From: RGIG6353 sp045594565
GTDB lineage: Bacteria; Bacillota; Clostridia; Oscillospirales; SIG627
NCBI GenBank assembly: GCA_045594565.1
Contig: JAZNYT010000088.1
Location: 1 to 26,615, forward strand
DNA: 26,615 bases
Direction: 5' to 3'
Shown piece after piece: positions 1 through 7,359 of this stretch. The translations under genes were made by a program, and so were the position numbers. Positions within the stretch are counted from its first letter, which is position 1, and each line of letters opens with the position of its first letter. The notes below the pieces were generated by a model that ran no database searches, had not been told where the DNA came from, and saw only the letters and a program-made list of their open reading frames with translations.

Positions 1-1712
1 GCCATAATACCTGCAACCTCTGCACCGCTGCCTTCAAGCATTGCCAGCTCATCCATGTCGATAAGGTTTTCAAGTCCTACAAAGCAAACCGCAAGAGTTC
101 CAACAACGTTTTCTTTGGCAATAAAGCCTGTAATAGCCGCTGCCGCCATCTGCCATGAAACAACACCTATAACAGGAACGAGCAGATAAGCAAAGGGAGA
201 AGCAATAGATGCAAGGATTGAAGCATCTGCACTTTCTGCAACCTTAAAGCTCCAAGTAAAACTTTGCATCAGCTGTACTGCCATGTTACAAAGAAGAATA
301 ATTGTTGCGGCTTTTACAATATATGCCCAGCCTCTACTGCACATAGACTTAAATGCCCCCCAGAAGGAAGGAGTCTTATATGCGGGTAGCTCTATAATAA
401 AGAAGGATTTACGGGCATGGTAGCCTGTGATGAGATTTATAAGGAGCGCTCCCACAAAGATAAGTGAGATGCCTGCAAAGTACATAAGCGCGCTCACCCA
501 CCAAGCGTTGTCAAAGAAAGCACCTGCAAAAAGTGATATTACGGGAATTTTTGCACCGCAGGGCATAAAAGGTGCAAGCATTGCTGTTGCTCTTCTTTCA
601 CGCTCATTACGTATCGTACGGCTCGCCATAATACCGGGAACGGCACAGCCGACTGTAATCACAAAAGGAATAACAGATTTTCCAGAAAGACCTACTCTTT
701 TGAAAATAGGGTCAAGAACGACAGCGGCACGTGACATATAACCGCAGTCCTCCAGAAGTGCGATAAGAAAGTACATCACCATTACAAGAGGAAGGAAGCC
801 GACTACGGCAACAACGCCACCGATTACGCCGTCAACAAGAATGGCGGAAATAAGAGGATTTGCGTCACCAATCAATTCGCCGACCCAGCCCTGAAAGCCT
901 TCGAGTAGCGGTACGAGTCCGGGTATGAACTTTCCGTTTTCAAATTCGTATCCTTCTGCTATCCATGCGCCAAGCGTGCTTTGAGAAATATAGAACACCA
1001 AAAACATAACGACAGCAAAAATCGGAATGCCAAGCCATTTATTCGTAAGCACAGCGTCTATCTTGTCGCCGACGTTTTTATCCTTTGTCAGAACCTTGCG
1101 GGTTTCAACGTTCTTTACAATGCCGTTTACAAACTCAAATCGCTTACGGTCAGCCGTCACTACCTCCGCCTTGTTAGTAAGGTCGATATCCTCTTGTACG
1201 TACGGTGCGGCTTGCTCCTTGCCTATCTGCCCTACCGCGGCTTCAATCAACGCCTTAAGTCCGTCCGACGAGGTGGAAACAGTTTTTACCACAGGACAGC
1301 CAAGCTTTGCAGAAAGCTCCTGGGCATCAATGACGTTACCCTTCTTTTTACCGATGTCGCTCTTGTTGAGTGCAACAACCATAGGTATTCCAAGCTCAAG
1401 AAGCTGTGTTGTAAAGAAAAGACTTCGGCTCAAGTTGTCAGCGTCTACAATATTGATTATAACGTCGGGATTCTGGGTCCTGACGTATGCGCTGGTTACA
1501 CTTTCCTCGCTTGTAAAGGGGGACATAGAGTATGCACCAGGAAGGTCAACGGCAATAATCTGCTCACTTCCCGAATACGCCTTTTTTATCGTATGCTCTT
1601 TTTTATCAACTGTAACTCCCGCCCAGTTTCCAACCTTTTCGTTTCTGCCCGTCAGAGCATTAAACATTGTAGTCTTTCCAGAGTTTGGGTTACCTGCTAA
1701 AGCAATTCTCAT
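1..1712 (-). CDS. feoB: Ferrous iron transport protein B (3' end outside window)
   Basis: GTP-driven ferrous iron permease of the inner membrane. I translated the minus strand from the ATG at 1712, which has a clear AGGAGG site just upstream; about 570 codons are visible without a stop and the C-terminus lies beyond the left edge. The N-terminal G domain shows G1 GNPNSGKTT (residues 7-15), the FeoB-typical VGNWAGVTV (27-35), G3 DLPG (56-59) and G4 NKSD (116-119). The membrane part has the Gate segments of the family, including the stretch LLEDCGYMSRAA followed by GCAVPGIMASRT. It follows feoA but is separated from it by an A/T-rich hairpin and its own palindrome, so it may be partly independently controlled. 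Identity is secure from the G motifs and FeoA neighbour. Long plus-strand reading frames opposite it are shadows. Confidence 0.97.
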   Translation of the reverse strand, partial: MRIALAGNPNSGKTTMFNALTGRNEKVGNWAGVTVDKKEHTIKKAYSGSEQIIAVDLPGAYSMSPFTSEESVTSAYVRTQNPDVIINIVDADNLSRSLFFTTQLLELGIPMVVALNKSDIGKKKGNVIDAQELSAKLGCPVVKTVSTSSDGLKALIEAAVGQIGKEQAAPYVQEDIDLTNKAEVVTADRKRFEFVNGIVKNVETRKVLTKDKNVGDKIDAVLTNKWLGIPIFAVVMFLVFYISQSTLGAWIAEGYEFENGKFIPGLVPLLEGFQGWVGELIGDANPLISAILVDGVIGGVVAVVGFLPLVMVMYFLIALLEDCGYMSRAAVVLDPIFKRVGLSGKSVIPFVITVGCAVPGIMASRTIRNERERRATAMLAPFMPCGAKIPVISLFAGAFFDNAWWVSALMYFAGISLIFVGALLINLITGYHARKSFFIIELPAYKTPSFWGAFKSMCSRGWAYIVKAATIILLCNMAVQLMQSFTWSFKVAESADASILASIASPFAYLLVPVIGVVSWQMAAAAITGFIAKENVVGTLAVCFVGLENLIDMDELAMLEGSGAEVAGIM

Positions 1713-1757
1713 CTGTATATCCTCCTAAAACTTTTTATTTCAATTATTATTACATTG

Positions 1758-1775
1758 AGTTAGCAGCGGCTAACT
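1758..1775. promoter_or_regulatory. Palindromic operator candidate upstream of feoB
   Basis: AGTTAGC-AGCG-GCTAACT is a perfect 7-bp inverted repeat with a 4-bp spacer, 46 bp before the feoB start. The same arms recur before feoA with a different spacer, which points to a protein-binding DNA site rather than a conserved RNA loop. TTAG/CTAA half sites recall DtxR/IdeR-type iron regulators, but the regulator is not assigned here. Confidence 0.7.
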
Positions 1776-1785
1776 ACTGGGGCAA

Positions 1786-1809
1786 AAAAATAAGCATCAG
1801 CTTATTTTT
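1786..1809 (-). terminator. A/T-rich hairpin between feoA and feoB
   Basis: A 10-bp perfect inverted repeat (AAAAATAAGC / GCTTATTTTT) with a 4-nt loop begins about 10 bp after the feoA stop and runs into T residues on the minus strand. It could act as a weak intrinsic terminator or attenuator that lowers feoB relative to feoA. The stem has only two G/C pairs, so efficiency is uncertain. Confidence 0.5.
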
Positions 1810-1819
1810 AATTTTATGA

Positions 1820-2032
1820 TCAAATGATGATTACACCCGCCAGCTGGTTATCAACGTTGTAACGAGCATCTTTAATTGAAACGGTGCAGCCTCCCTTGCG
1901 GTGTGCGATGACTGTTATAGGCTCACCTGCATAACAACCGAGAGAAAAGAGAAAAGCATTCAGCTCCTCGTCGTCGGTTTCAATGCTTTTAATTATATAT
2001 TCAACGCCTTCTTTGGCTTCGTTCAAATTCAT
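1820..2032 (-). CDS. feoA: Ferrous iron transport protein A
   Basis: Small cytoplasmic SH3-like partner of FeoB, 70 residues, close to the usual FeoA length of about 75. Recognisable family features are the N-terminal LNEAKEGVEYIIKSI segment, the central LGCYAGEPITVIAHRKGGCTVSIKDARYNV strand region and the hydrophobic C-terminal end. It lies directly upstream of feoB on the same strand. The ribosome site (GGAGACGG) is weaker than those of its neighbours. A TTGACA-17-TAATAT promoter and a 20-bp palindrome lie just upstream, so transcription is probably iron-responsive (inference from gene content). Confidence 0.9.
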   Translation of the reverse strand: MNLNEAKEGVEYIIKSIETDDEELNAFLFSLGCYAGEPITVIAHRKGGCTVSIKDARYNVDNQLAGVIII

Positions 2033-2063
2033 ATTCCGTCTCCGTCAAATATTGTAAAATCGT

Positions 2064-2083
2064 CAGTTAGCATACGCTAACTG
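2064..2083. promoter_or_regulatory. Palindromic operator candidate upstream of feoA
   Basis: CAGTTAGC-ATAC-GCTAACTG is a perfect 8-bp inverted repeat with a 4-bp spacer. It sits 15 bp downstream of the -10 box of the feoA promoter, where a bound repressor could block transcription. The arms match the palindrome before feoB. Confidence 0.75.
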
Positions 2084-2097
2084 CCTTACCACTTGGT

Positions 2098-2126
2098 ATA
2101 TTACACCAAACAACAGGTTTTGTCAA
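2098..2126 (-). promoter_or_regulatory. feoA promoter
   Basis: On the minus strand TTGACA and TAATAT are separated by 17 bp, a near-consensus sigma-A promoter. The predicted start lies about 60 bp upstream of the feoA ATG and just before the palindrome at 2064-2083. Confidence 0.75.
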
Positions 2127-2156
2127 GGGCTTTGTAAAAAAAATTTGCAAAAAATC

Positions 2157-2182
2157 AGACCGAGAACAAAAATCCTCGGTCT
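2157..2182 (-). terminator. Terminator after the SLH protein gene
   Basis: An 8-bp stem (AGACCGAG / CTCGGTCT) with a 10-nt loop is followed on the minus strand by GATTTTTTG. It lies 5 bp beyond the stop of the SLH gene and separates that gene from feoA. Confidence 0.85.
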
Positions 2183-2187
2183 TCGTT

Positions 2188-4008
2188 TTATTTTCCAAAA
2201 AAGAAGTTATATCCATTTATATCATCGCCAAATTGCCAATGTATCTTCAAGCCCTTTATCTCAAGCTCAAGGGTGTCCGCTGTTCTCTTCAACACCTTAA
2301 AACCGAGACCCTTTAAGCCCGAATCGTCGGGAATTCCATTAAAGCAGGCTTTATCAGTAAGCCACCAAAGCGCGTGGGCTATTTCTCTATCCTCGGTAAC
2401 GAAATAAAATGCCTCAAAAGCAATCCTCATATCTCCGAGGTCAATTAAGCTTACTTTCTCTTCCTTTTCTCTCCAGGTGAAAACGTTGATGCCAAATCTG
2501 TCTTCGTATTTACCTTCTATAAACTTAAGAAGTCTTGGTGCCAGGTATCTGTCTATTGAGTAAGAGCGGACTCCTTCCAAAAAGAAATTGTCGTAGAACT
2601 CGTTTTTGACAAAGGTATTGAATATCTCAACGTTGTCTTCAACGCCTTTTGAAAAGTCTGCCTTGACTCTCTCATACTTTACTTCATTACGATCCTTCCA
2701 AGGGAAAACATCCGAAGTAAGGGCTGCCGTTCCAAATCCTGTGTCGGTGTAAGAGTTTCTCACGTCAAGAGAGGAGCTGACTGTAGAATACATAGGGAGA
2801 GCCTTGTAATTATAGAATCCGCACTTCGCGCACCTTCTCTCAAGGCGTCCTTCAACGCCTCTTCCGGGATAGGTCACAACTCCCCATTCGCTGAATTCAT
2901 GTGTAGCCTCCTCCATGGTGCTGTTACAGCGTCCTACACAGGACGCAATACCCTGACATTTTATATAAAGCTCATTTGTATAGCCATACGGAGAAGCATT
3001 GGCGTTGATAAGCCCCGTAGGAGTTCCGGCATGGCAATTATCACCGTTCCAATAATTGTCGCCGCACTTCAAATGTATGGTTCCTAAGGTGTTCAATATA
3101 TCGCCATAGCAATCGTGCTTACGAAAGGGTACCTCTACGGAGTGGTCGCAATACTTACAGTTTACACGGTAGAGTCCCTCTTCTTCGACGGTGGCACGTC
3201 TTATTTCTTCGACCAGCGGCTTACCGCTTACAGTCGTTTTATCCCCATAATCATAATTGACATAATAATGGTTGCCTTTTGCACACTCCTTAAGATGCTC
3301 CTGAACCTCGGGAAGCGTCTTGGGGTCCACCGGATTCATAGCGGCAGTCTTAATACGCTTACCCTCGTCGGTCATTCTGCAAAGAATGGTAGCAGCGGCG
3401 GCACGGGTAAGCTTTCCGTATGGGTCAAAGGTACCGTTTTTATCAATTCCTCCGATAATTCCGCTTCCTATACAATGATATACGGCAGAGGAAATAGTAC
3501 CTTTGGTGATTATGTTTCCATAAACAGAATCATCGTAATCCTCGATTGCCTTGCAATCGGGAACGTTCTGGTATTGCTTGTATTTCAATGGAGTACCAAC
3601 TCTCTCAAGAGCTCTCGTTATCAGAAGCGCTGCTTCTGCGCGGGTCATCTCCACGTCCATATGTATAAACTCATACTGATAATCTATAAGGTCGTGTAAT
3701 ACCGCAACGGTAAAGTAAGGGTCCCACCACGGAATATCGGGAGACGGAACGTACGTTTCGCCGGGAAAGAACTCTCGACAGATGACCGCAATAAACTCGG
3801 CGCGAGTCATAGGCTTGTCAGGAGAAAAGGTGCCTACTCCGTTAACTGCAGCGGAAGTACCGTTAAACAGCCCCCTCTCCACCATCGGCATTACTGTTGA
3901 ATGTGCCCAATGGCTCTCCGGAAGGTCGGAAAACGTAATATTATTTGCCGCCGAGGCGGTAATGGATAAAAGAGTGATAATTAGGAATGTCAGAAATATG
4001 CGTTTCAT
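2188..4008 (-). CDS. Exported SLH-domain protein with Cys-rich C-terminal region
   Basis: Predicted cell-surface protein of 606 residues, anchored to cell-wall polymer through SLH repeats. I place the start at 4008 (MKRIFLTFLI) because AAAGGAGC lies right before it; an in-frame ATG 8 codons upstream lacks such a site. Residues 1-20 form a signal peptide ending ASA. Three SLH units follow: about 24-80, 91-138 and 149-212, each ending in the MTRAE-like motif (MTRAEF, MTRAEA, LTRAAA). The rest matches no family I recognise. It holds about a dozen cysteines, several in pairs (CKYC, CAKC), suggesting metal-binding knuckles or disulfides, and then a region with aromatic residues and no cysteines. 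It appears monocistronic: a terminator follows it and the permease terminator precedes it. Function beyond surface display is unknown. Confidence 0.85.
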   Translation of the reverse strand: MKRIFLTFLIITLLSITASAANNITFSDLPESHWAHSTVMPMVERGLFNGTSAAVNGVGTFSPDKPMTRAEFIAVICREFFPGETYVPSPDIPWWDPYFTVAVLHDLIDYQYEFIHMDVEMTRAEAALLITRALERVGTPLKYKQYQNVPDCKAIEDYDDSVYGNIITKGTISSAVYHCIGSGIIGGIDKNGTFDPYGKLTRAAAATILCRMTDEGKRIKTAAMNPVDPKTLPEVQEHLKECAKGNHYYVNYDYGDKTTVSGKPLVEEIRRATVEEEGLYRVNCKYCDHSVEVPFRKHDCYGDILNTLGTIHLKCGDNYWNGDNCHAGTPTGLINANASPYGYTNELYIKCQGIASCVGRCNSTMEEATHEFSEWGVVTYPGRGVEGRLERRCAKCGFYNYKALPMYSTVSSSLDVRNSYTDTGFGTAALTSDVFPWKDRNEVKYERVKADFSKGVEDNVEIFNTFVKNEFYDNFFLEGVRSYSIDRYLAPRLLKFIEGKYEDRFGINVFTWREKEEKVSLIDLGDMRIAFEAFYFVTEDREIAHALWWLTDKACFNGIPDDSGLKGLGFKVLKRTADTLELEIKGLKIHWQFGDDINGYNFFFGK

Positions 4009-4051
4009 AAAAGCTCCTTTTGATTTTTTCACTTTACCAATATAAGCTCAA

Positions 4052-4092
4052 AAACCAATAAATACCCCAGTGAATGGGATATTTATTGGTTT
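4052..4092 (-). terminator. Terminator after the APC permease gene
   Basis: A 13-bp perfect A/T-rich stem (AAACCAATAAATA / TATTTATTGGTTT) is extended by CCC/GGG pairs next to a one-base bulge. On the minus strand it ends in GGTTTTTGAG, 8 bp past the permease stop. Confidence 0.85.
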
Positions 4093-4100
4093 GAATTTAT

Positions 4101-5510
4101 TTATTCATTTTCTGCGTTTTCGGGCTGTTTTTTAGACTTTCTCAAAAGCCCTCCCACTACCATAATTACTGCAAAGAGAATAAGGTAGAAAAGAACGGGG
4201 AATGAGAACGTTCCGCTTTCCTTTGCTGTAAGGAAAGGAGTTACGCCATGTGCATATACTGCCGCAAACACCATGAATACACAAGCTAAAATCGATGCGA
4301 TAGGAAGAACGAAGCGCTTAAATACGCCAAGGTCTTTTTCTTTTTTGATCCAAGCAATAAAGATCGGGATATACATACCGTAGATAGTAACGATGGGAAG
4401 CTCTGAGGAGTCAAAATTGAAAAGTCCGAACCAACCTGTTGAAAGGTTTGCTCCGTAGAAGTAAAGAAGCCAGCATGCACAGATAAATACACCCCAGATA
4501 GCTGAGTTTGTTGTCATGTTGGTAGCCTTATCTACCTGACCGAACATTTCGGGACGGGGTCCCTCGTTACGTGCCGAGATAGCGTACATACCACGAGTTG
4601 CGCCAACCATAAGGCCGTTGAGTGTGCCAAGACACGAAATAACGATACAAACGTTAAGAAGTGTGCCGCCCACTTTTCCAAAGATGTTCGAGAAAGCAGT
4701 AGTTGCACCCTCGTTCATGAGAACTTCGTTAGTAGCACCGCCTGCAACGCCTATGTAGTAAAGAACGTAAATTGCAACAACTATAAGCGAGCCTATAATA
4801 AGAGCAAGAGGAAGATTCTTCTTAGGGTTATTAAGCTCTGCATTGATAGAGGTAGCAACGATCCAGCCCTCGTATGCAAATACTGTTGCAATGATAGCTG
4901 CAAAAAGAGCACCACTTGTACCGCCCGCAATGTCTTTTACAACTATTTCGGTGAAATTAGTTGTAAGAGTGCCGCTTGTAAGACCTACTATAGTTCCCAC
5001 AATTGCCATAAGAAGAAGAGGTATTAGCTTGACAACTGTAGCACTTACCTGAAACTTACCTGCAATCTTAGGTGAAAGGGCGTTGATAGTATAAGACGCT
5101 ACAAGGAAGAAGCCTGCAAGTGCCAGAACCTCTGCACTTGCCAGATGCCAGCCTACAAGAACACCGAAATATCTTGCGGACACCCAAGCAAGAACTGAGG
5201 TCATACCGGGGTAGTAAATGTTTACCATAAACCACGCAAGATAGTAAGCATAGCCTTTTCCGCAGGTTGCTTCTGCATAGTCAACTACACCGCTTACCTT
5301 TTCGTACTTGGTTGCCATAGTTGCAAACTGAAGCGAACAAATAATCATAAGGAAGCCTGTAATTACCCAAGCCGCAATGCCGAGGGGCATGTTTCCGCCT
5401 GTGGCATTCAGAACGTTTTGTGCCTTGAAGAAGACACCTGAACCGATTACGGTACCGACTACCATACAAATGGCGGTGATAAGACCGTATTTTCTAGTTA
5501 ATTTTTCCAT
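4101..5510 (-). CDS. APC-superfamily amino acid permease
   Basis: Inner-membrane amino acid transporter of 469 residues with about 12 hydrophobic segments, the usual APC size. The unwound TM1 motif GSGVF is at residues 23-27 (family GSGIF), preceded by the typical start KYGLITAICMVVGTVIG. TM6 shows the conserved FAYEGWIVATSINAELNNPKKNLPLALIIG stretch seen in LAT/SteT-like exchangers. Substrate cannot be read from sequence; a neutral amino acid or exchange role is a family-based guess. AGGAGAAA precedes the ATG. It has its own strong promoter and terminator, so it is likely monocistronic. The final residues KKSKKQPENAENE form a charged cytoplasmic tail. Confidence 0.9.
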   Translation of the reverse strand: MEKLTRKYGLITAICMVVGTVIGSGVFFKAQNVLNATGGNMPLGIAAWVITGFLMIICSLQFATMATKYEKVSGVVDYAEATCGKGYAYYLAWFMVNIYYPGMTSVLAWVSARYFGVLVGWHLASAEVLALAGFFLVASYTINALSPKIAGKFQVSATVVKLIPLLLMAIVGTIVGLTSGTLTTNFTEIVVKDIAGGTSGALFAAIIATVFAYEGWIVATSINAELNNPKKNLPLALIIGSLIVVAIYVLYYIGVAGGATNEVLMNEGATTAFSNIFGKVGGTLLNVCIVISCLGTLNGLMVGATRGMYAISARNEGPRPEMFGQVDKATNMTTNSAIWGVFICACWLLYFYGANLSTGWFGLFNFDSSELPIVTIYGMYIPIFIAWIKKEKDLGVFKRFVLPIASILACVFMVFAAVYAHGVTPFLTAKESGTFSFPVLFYLILFAVIMVVGGLLRKSKKQPENAENE

Positions 5511-5550
5511 AACATTTCTCCTATTATTTTATATGGATATACTATTGTGA

Positions 5551-5579
5551 ATTATAGCACTTGATGTAAAAAATGTAAA
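5551..5579 (-). promoter_or_regulatory. APC permease promoter
   Basis: On the minus strand TTTACA and TATAAT are separated by exactly 17 bp, with TGC before the -10. The predicted transcript start is about 35 bp upstream of the ATG at 5510. The rest of the 5511-5699 spacer is very A/T-rich; I see no strong terminator for the MFS gene in it. Confidence 0.8.
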
Positions 5580-5699
5580 GTTTTTTATAAATATTAAATA
5601 ATTTTTTTCGTTTTTTACAATTTTCTTGGGAATATTTGCATATATTGACGAAATTAAGTATAATTTTTATTTATAATATTTTCCTATTAAAGCACCCTT

Positions 5700-6896
5700 T
5701 TATTCATTTCCTTTAAGGCTTTTAACTCTTCTTAACACAATTAGTCCCACTACTAATATGACGGGAAACACAGTAGCAACAAGCAGTCCTGATTTAAGAT
5801 TTCCACCCGCCATTTCGGAAAGGCTACCAACCATTGTAGGACTTACTGCAGCGCCAAAGTCGCCCGCTAAAGCCAAAAAAGCGAACATGGCAGTTCCCCC
5901 TCTCGGACACTTTTTTGAGGATATACTTATAGAGCCGGGCCACATAATACCGGCAGCAAGACCACAAAATGCACATCCTGCAAGTCCTAGTATCGGTAAC
6001 GTGGACAACGATGCCAACAGGTAACATCCGGCGCACATAATTCCGCAAACAAGCATAACCTTAGTTAAATCAAGCTTCTCGCTGAATTTGCCATACAACG
6101 TACGAGTGATTCCCATAAACATAGCAAACATACACGGTCCCGCCAAATCACCTATTGTTTTAGATACGCCTATCGCAGATTCGGTAAACGCAGACGCCCA
6201 TTGAGTCATTGTTGCTTCCGATGCTCCCGAACACACCATAAGTACTATCATCAACCAAAAAATCGGTGTTTTCAACAGATTGCCAACGCCCATGCTTTTG
6301 CCGTCCTCAACCAATCGTTCGATAGGGCAGTTGATAAAGTTGAACGTGTTATATAGTGGTACCAATGCCCAAATAAAAGTAAGTATCTTCCAATTCTCTA
6401 TGCCGAATAAGGCAAAAAAGATGGTAGAACCCAAAATTACACCCATAGACCCCCAACAAAAGAAAGAATGCAACAGACTCATCATTCCGTCTTTATTTTC
6501 AAACGGACACGCTTCTACTATAGGACTTACCAAAACCTCAATGAGTCCGCTACCCATAGCATAAAGCACTACCGAAATCATAATACCCACAAAGGGTACG
6601 GGGAGTACTTCCGGTAAAATAGCCATCAAAGCGAGTCCCACTGCGGATAACACTTGCGATGCCACAACACATGTGCGATATCCGATTTTATCGGCAAATT
6701 TTATTGCGGCAAAATCAATAAGCAGTTGGGTTAAATAAAACACCAGCGGAATTAGTGCAATCATTTCGAGTGTGATTCCGTAAGTACTTATAAACGTTAA
6801 AAAGAGAAGAGGCGCAAAATTAGAGGATATAGCTTGTGTAACAAAGCCAAGATAACAAGCGAGGAGTGTTTTTTTATAATTCTTTTGTGTTGTCAT
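5700..6896 (-). CDS. MFS transporter
   Basis: Predicted 12-helix major facilitator permease of 398 residues. TM2-TM3 carry the loop KFADKIGYRTCVVAS, a variant of the GxxxDRxGRR motif A. The spacing of the hydrophobic segments and the second-half CAFCGLAAGIMWPGSISISSKKCPRGG match sugar-type MFS proteins (FucP/GlcP-like), but the substrate is not determinable. AGAAGGT lies 7 nt upstream of the ATG. A leader of roughly 115 nt separates the promoter at 7020-7048 from the start. Its neighbours give no pathway clue: the tRNA/hairpin region is upstream and an independently promoted amino acid permease is downstream. Confidence 0.85.
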   Translation of the reverse strand: MTTQKNYKKTLLACYLGFVTQAISSNFAPLLFLTFISTYGITLEMIALIPLVFYLTQLLIDFAAIKFADKIGYRTCVVASQVLSAVGLALMAILPEVLPVPFVGIMISVVLYAMGSGLIEVLVSPIVEACPFENKDGMMSLLHSFFCWGSMGVILGSTIFFALFGIENWKILTFIWALVPLYNTFNFINCPIERLVEDGKSMGVGNLLKTPIFWLMIVLMVCSGASEATMTQWASAFTESAIGVSKTIGDLAGPCMFAMFMGITRTLYGKFSEKLDLTKVMLVCGIMCAGCYLLASLSTLPILGLAGCAFCGLAAGIMWPGSISISSKKCPRGGTAMFAFLALAGDFGAAVSPTMVGSLSEMAGGNLKSGLLVATVFPVILVVGLIVLRRVKSLKGNE

Positions 6897-7019
6897 AAAA
6901 ATACCTTCTGTATAAAATAATAAAATAAATTATTAAATTAGAAACCAGATATCTGTTGCAAGTTGTTCGGAATAAACAAGAAAATAATTCCGGGGCATAA
7001 TATCACTTAATTTGTAATG

Positions 7020-7048
7020 ATTATAGCATATATTTACTGATAAATCAA
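7020..7048 (-). promoter_or_regulatory. MFS transporter promoter abutting the hairpin array
   Basis: On the minus strand TTGATT and TATAAT are separated by 17 bp, with an extended -10 (TGCTATAAT). The -35 box lies exactly at the edge of the hairpin array, where the linker copy reads TTGATTTATC instead of TTGATGATATAC. Confidence 0.7.
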
Positions 7049-7232
7049 CGCGAAGTGTTGTATACATCAATTCCGAAATGAATTGCATATCATCAAAGCT
7101 TTAGTTTTGTATATCATCAATGCGAAAGGGTTTTGATACACACCTAAAGGTGTGATGAGATACAAAGGCGGCTTTGCCGCCTTTGATGATATACACGCTA
7201 CGCGTGATGATATACCATTGCTTTCGCAATGG
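7047..7232. repeat. Array of small hairpins joined by GTATATCATC / GATGATATAC linkers
   Basis: About eight units of 22-29 bp follow one another. Hairpins with clear arms are at 7047-7059 (AACGC/GTGTT), 7069-7084 (AATTC/GAATT), 7095-7108 (AAAGC/GTTTT, with a G-U pair), 7139-7154 (CACACC/GGTGTG), 7164-7184 (AAAGGCGGC/GCCGCCTTT), 7194-7206 (CACGC/GCGTG) and 7215-7232 (CCATTGC/GCAATGG); one near 7119-7134 is decayed. Stem sequences differ but linkers are conserved. Linkers in the left half read GTATATCATC or variants, and those in the right half read GATGATATAC, so the array as a whole is an inverted repeat. No coding frame crosses it. It fills most of the 340-bp gap between the MFS gene and the tRNA terminator. 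Confidence 0.85.
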
Positions 7233-7235
7233 ATA

Positions 7236-7269
7236 AAAAAATCGACTTGTTTTCACAAGTCGATTTTTT
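7236..7269 (-). terminator. tRNA operon terminator
   Basis: A perfect 15-bp stem (AAAAAATCGACTTGT / ACAAGTCGATTTTTT) has a 4-nt loop and a T run at the 3' side on either strand. It starts at the final A of the tRNA-Tyr CCA end, so the operon is very compact. Confidence 0.9.
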
Positions 7270-7353
7270 GGTGGGAGCGGGGGGGTTCGGGCCACCGAAG
7301 TCACTGACAACAGATTTACAGTCTGCCCCCTTTGGCCACTCGGGAACGCTCCC
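7269..7353 (-). tRNA. tRNA-Tyr (anticodon GUA), encoded CCA, unusual T-loop
   Basis: The 85-nt minus-strand gene folds with acceptor arms GGGAGCG/CGCTCCC, discriminator A and encoded CCA. Its D-arm GTTCCCGAGTGGCCAAAGGG and long variable arm are typical of bacterial tRNA-Tyr. The anticodon loop CTGTAAA gives GUA. The T-arm is odd: the loop reads CCCGAAC instead of TTCGAAN, so T54 and T55 are both C, and the stem GGTGG/CCCCC has a T-C mismatch. It is the second gene of a two-tRNA operon, 6 bp after tRNA-Thr. Confidence 0.9.
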
Positions 7354-7359
7354 ATACTA

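Noticed and set aside
1027..1728. Long plus-strand open frame (233 codons) opposite feoB
   Set aside because: It lies antisense to a gene with all FeoB G motifs, has no ribosome site and gives no recognisable protein.
5645..5682. Plus-strand promoter-like TTGACG and TATAAT boxes
   Set aside because: Spacing is about 8 or 21 bp, outside the usual range, and no plus-strand gene follows.
6946..6955. Palindrome CAGATATCTG in the MFS leader
   Set aside because: A 10-bp perfect palindrome is expected by chance in a region of this size, and no second copy or flanking symmetry supports an operator.
7047..7232. CRISPR array reading of the repeats
   Set aside because: Conserved linkers are only about 10 bp, the intervening segments are self-complementary hairpins rather than unique spacers, orientation flips mid-array and no cas genes are present.
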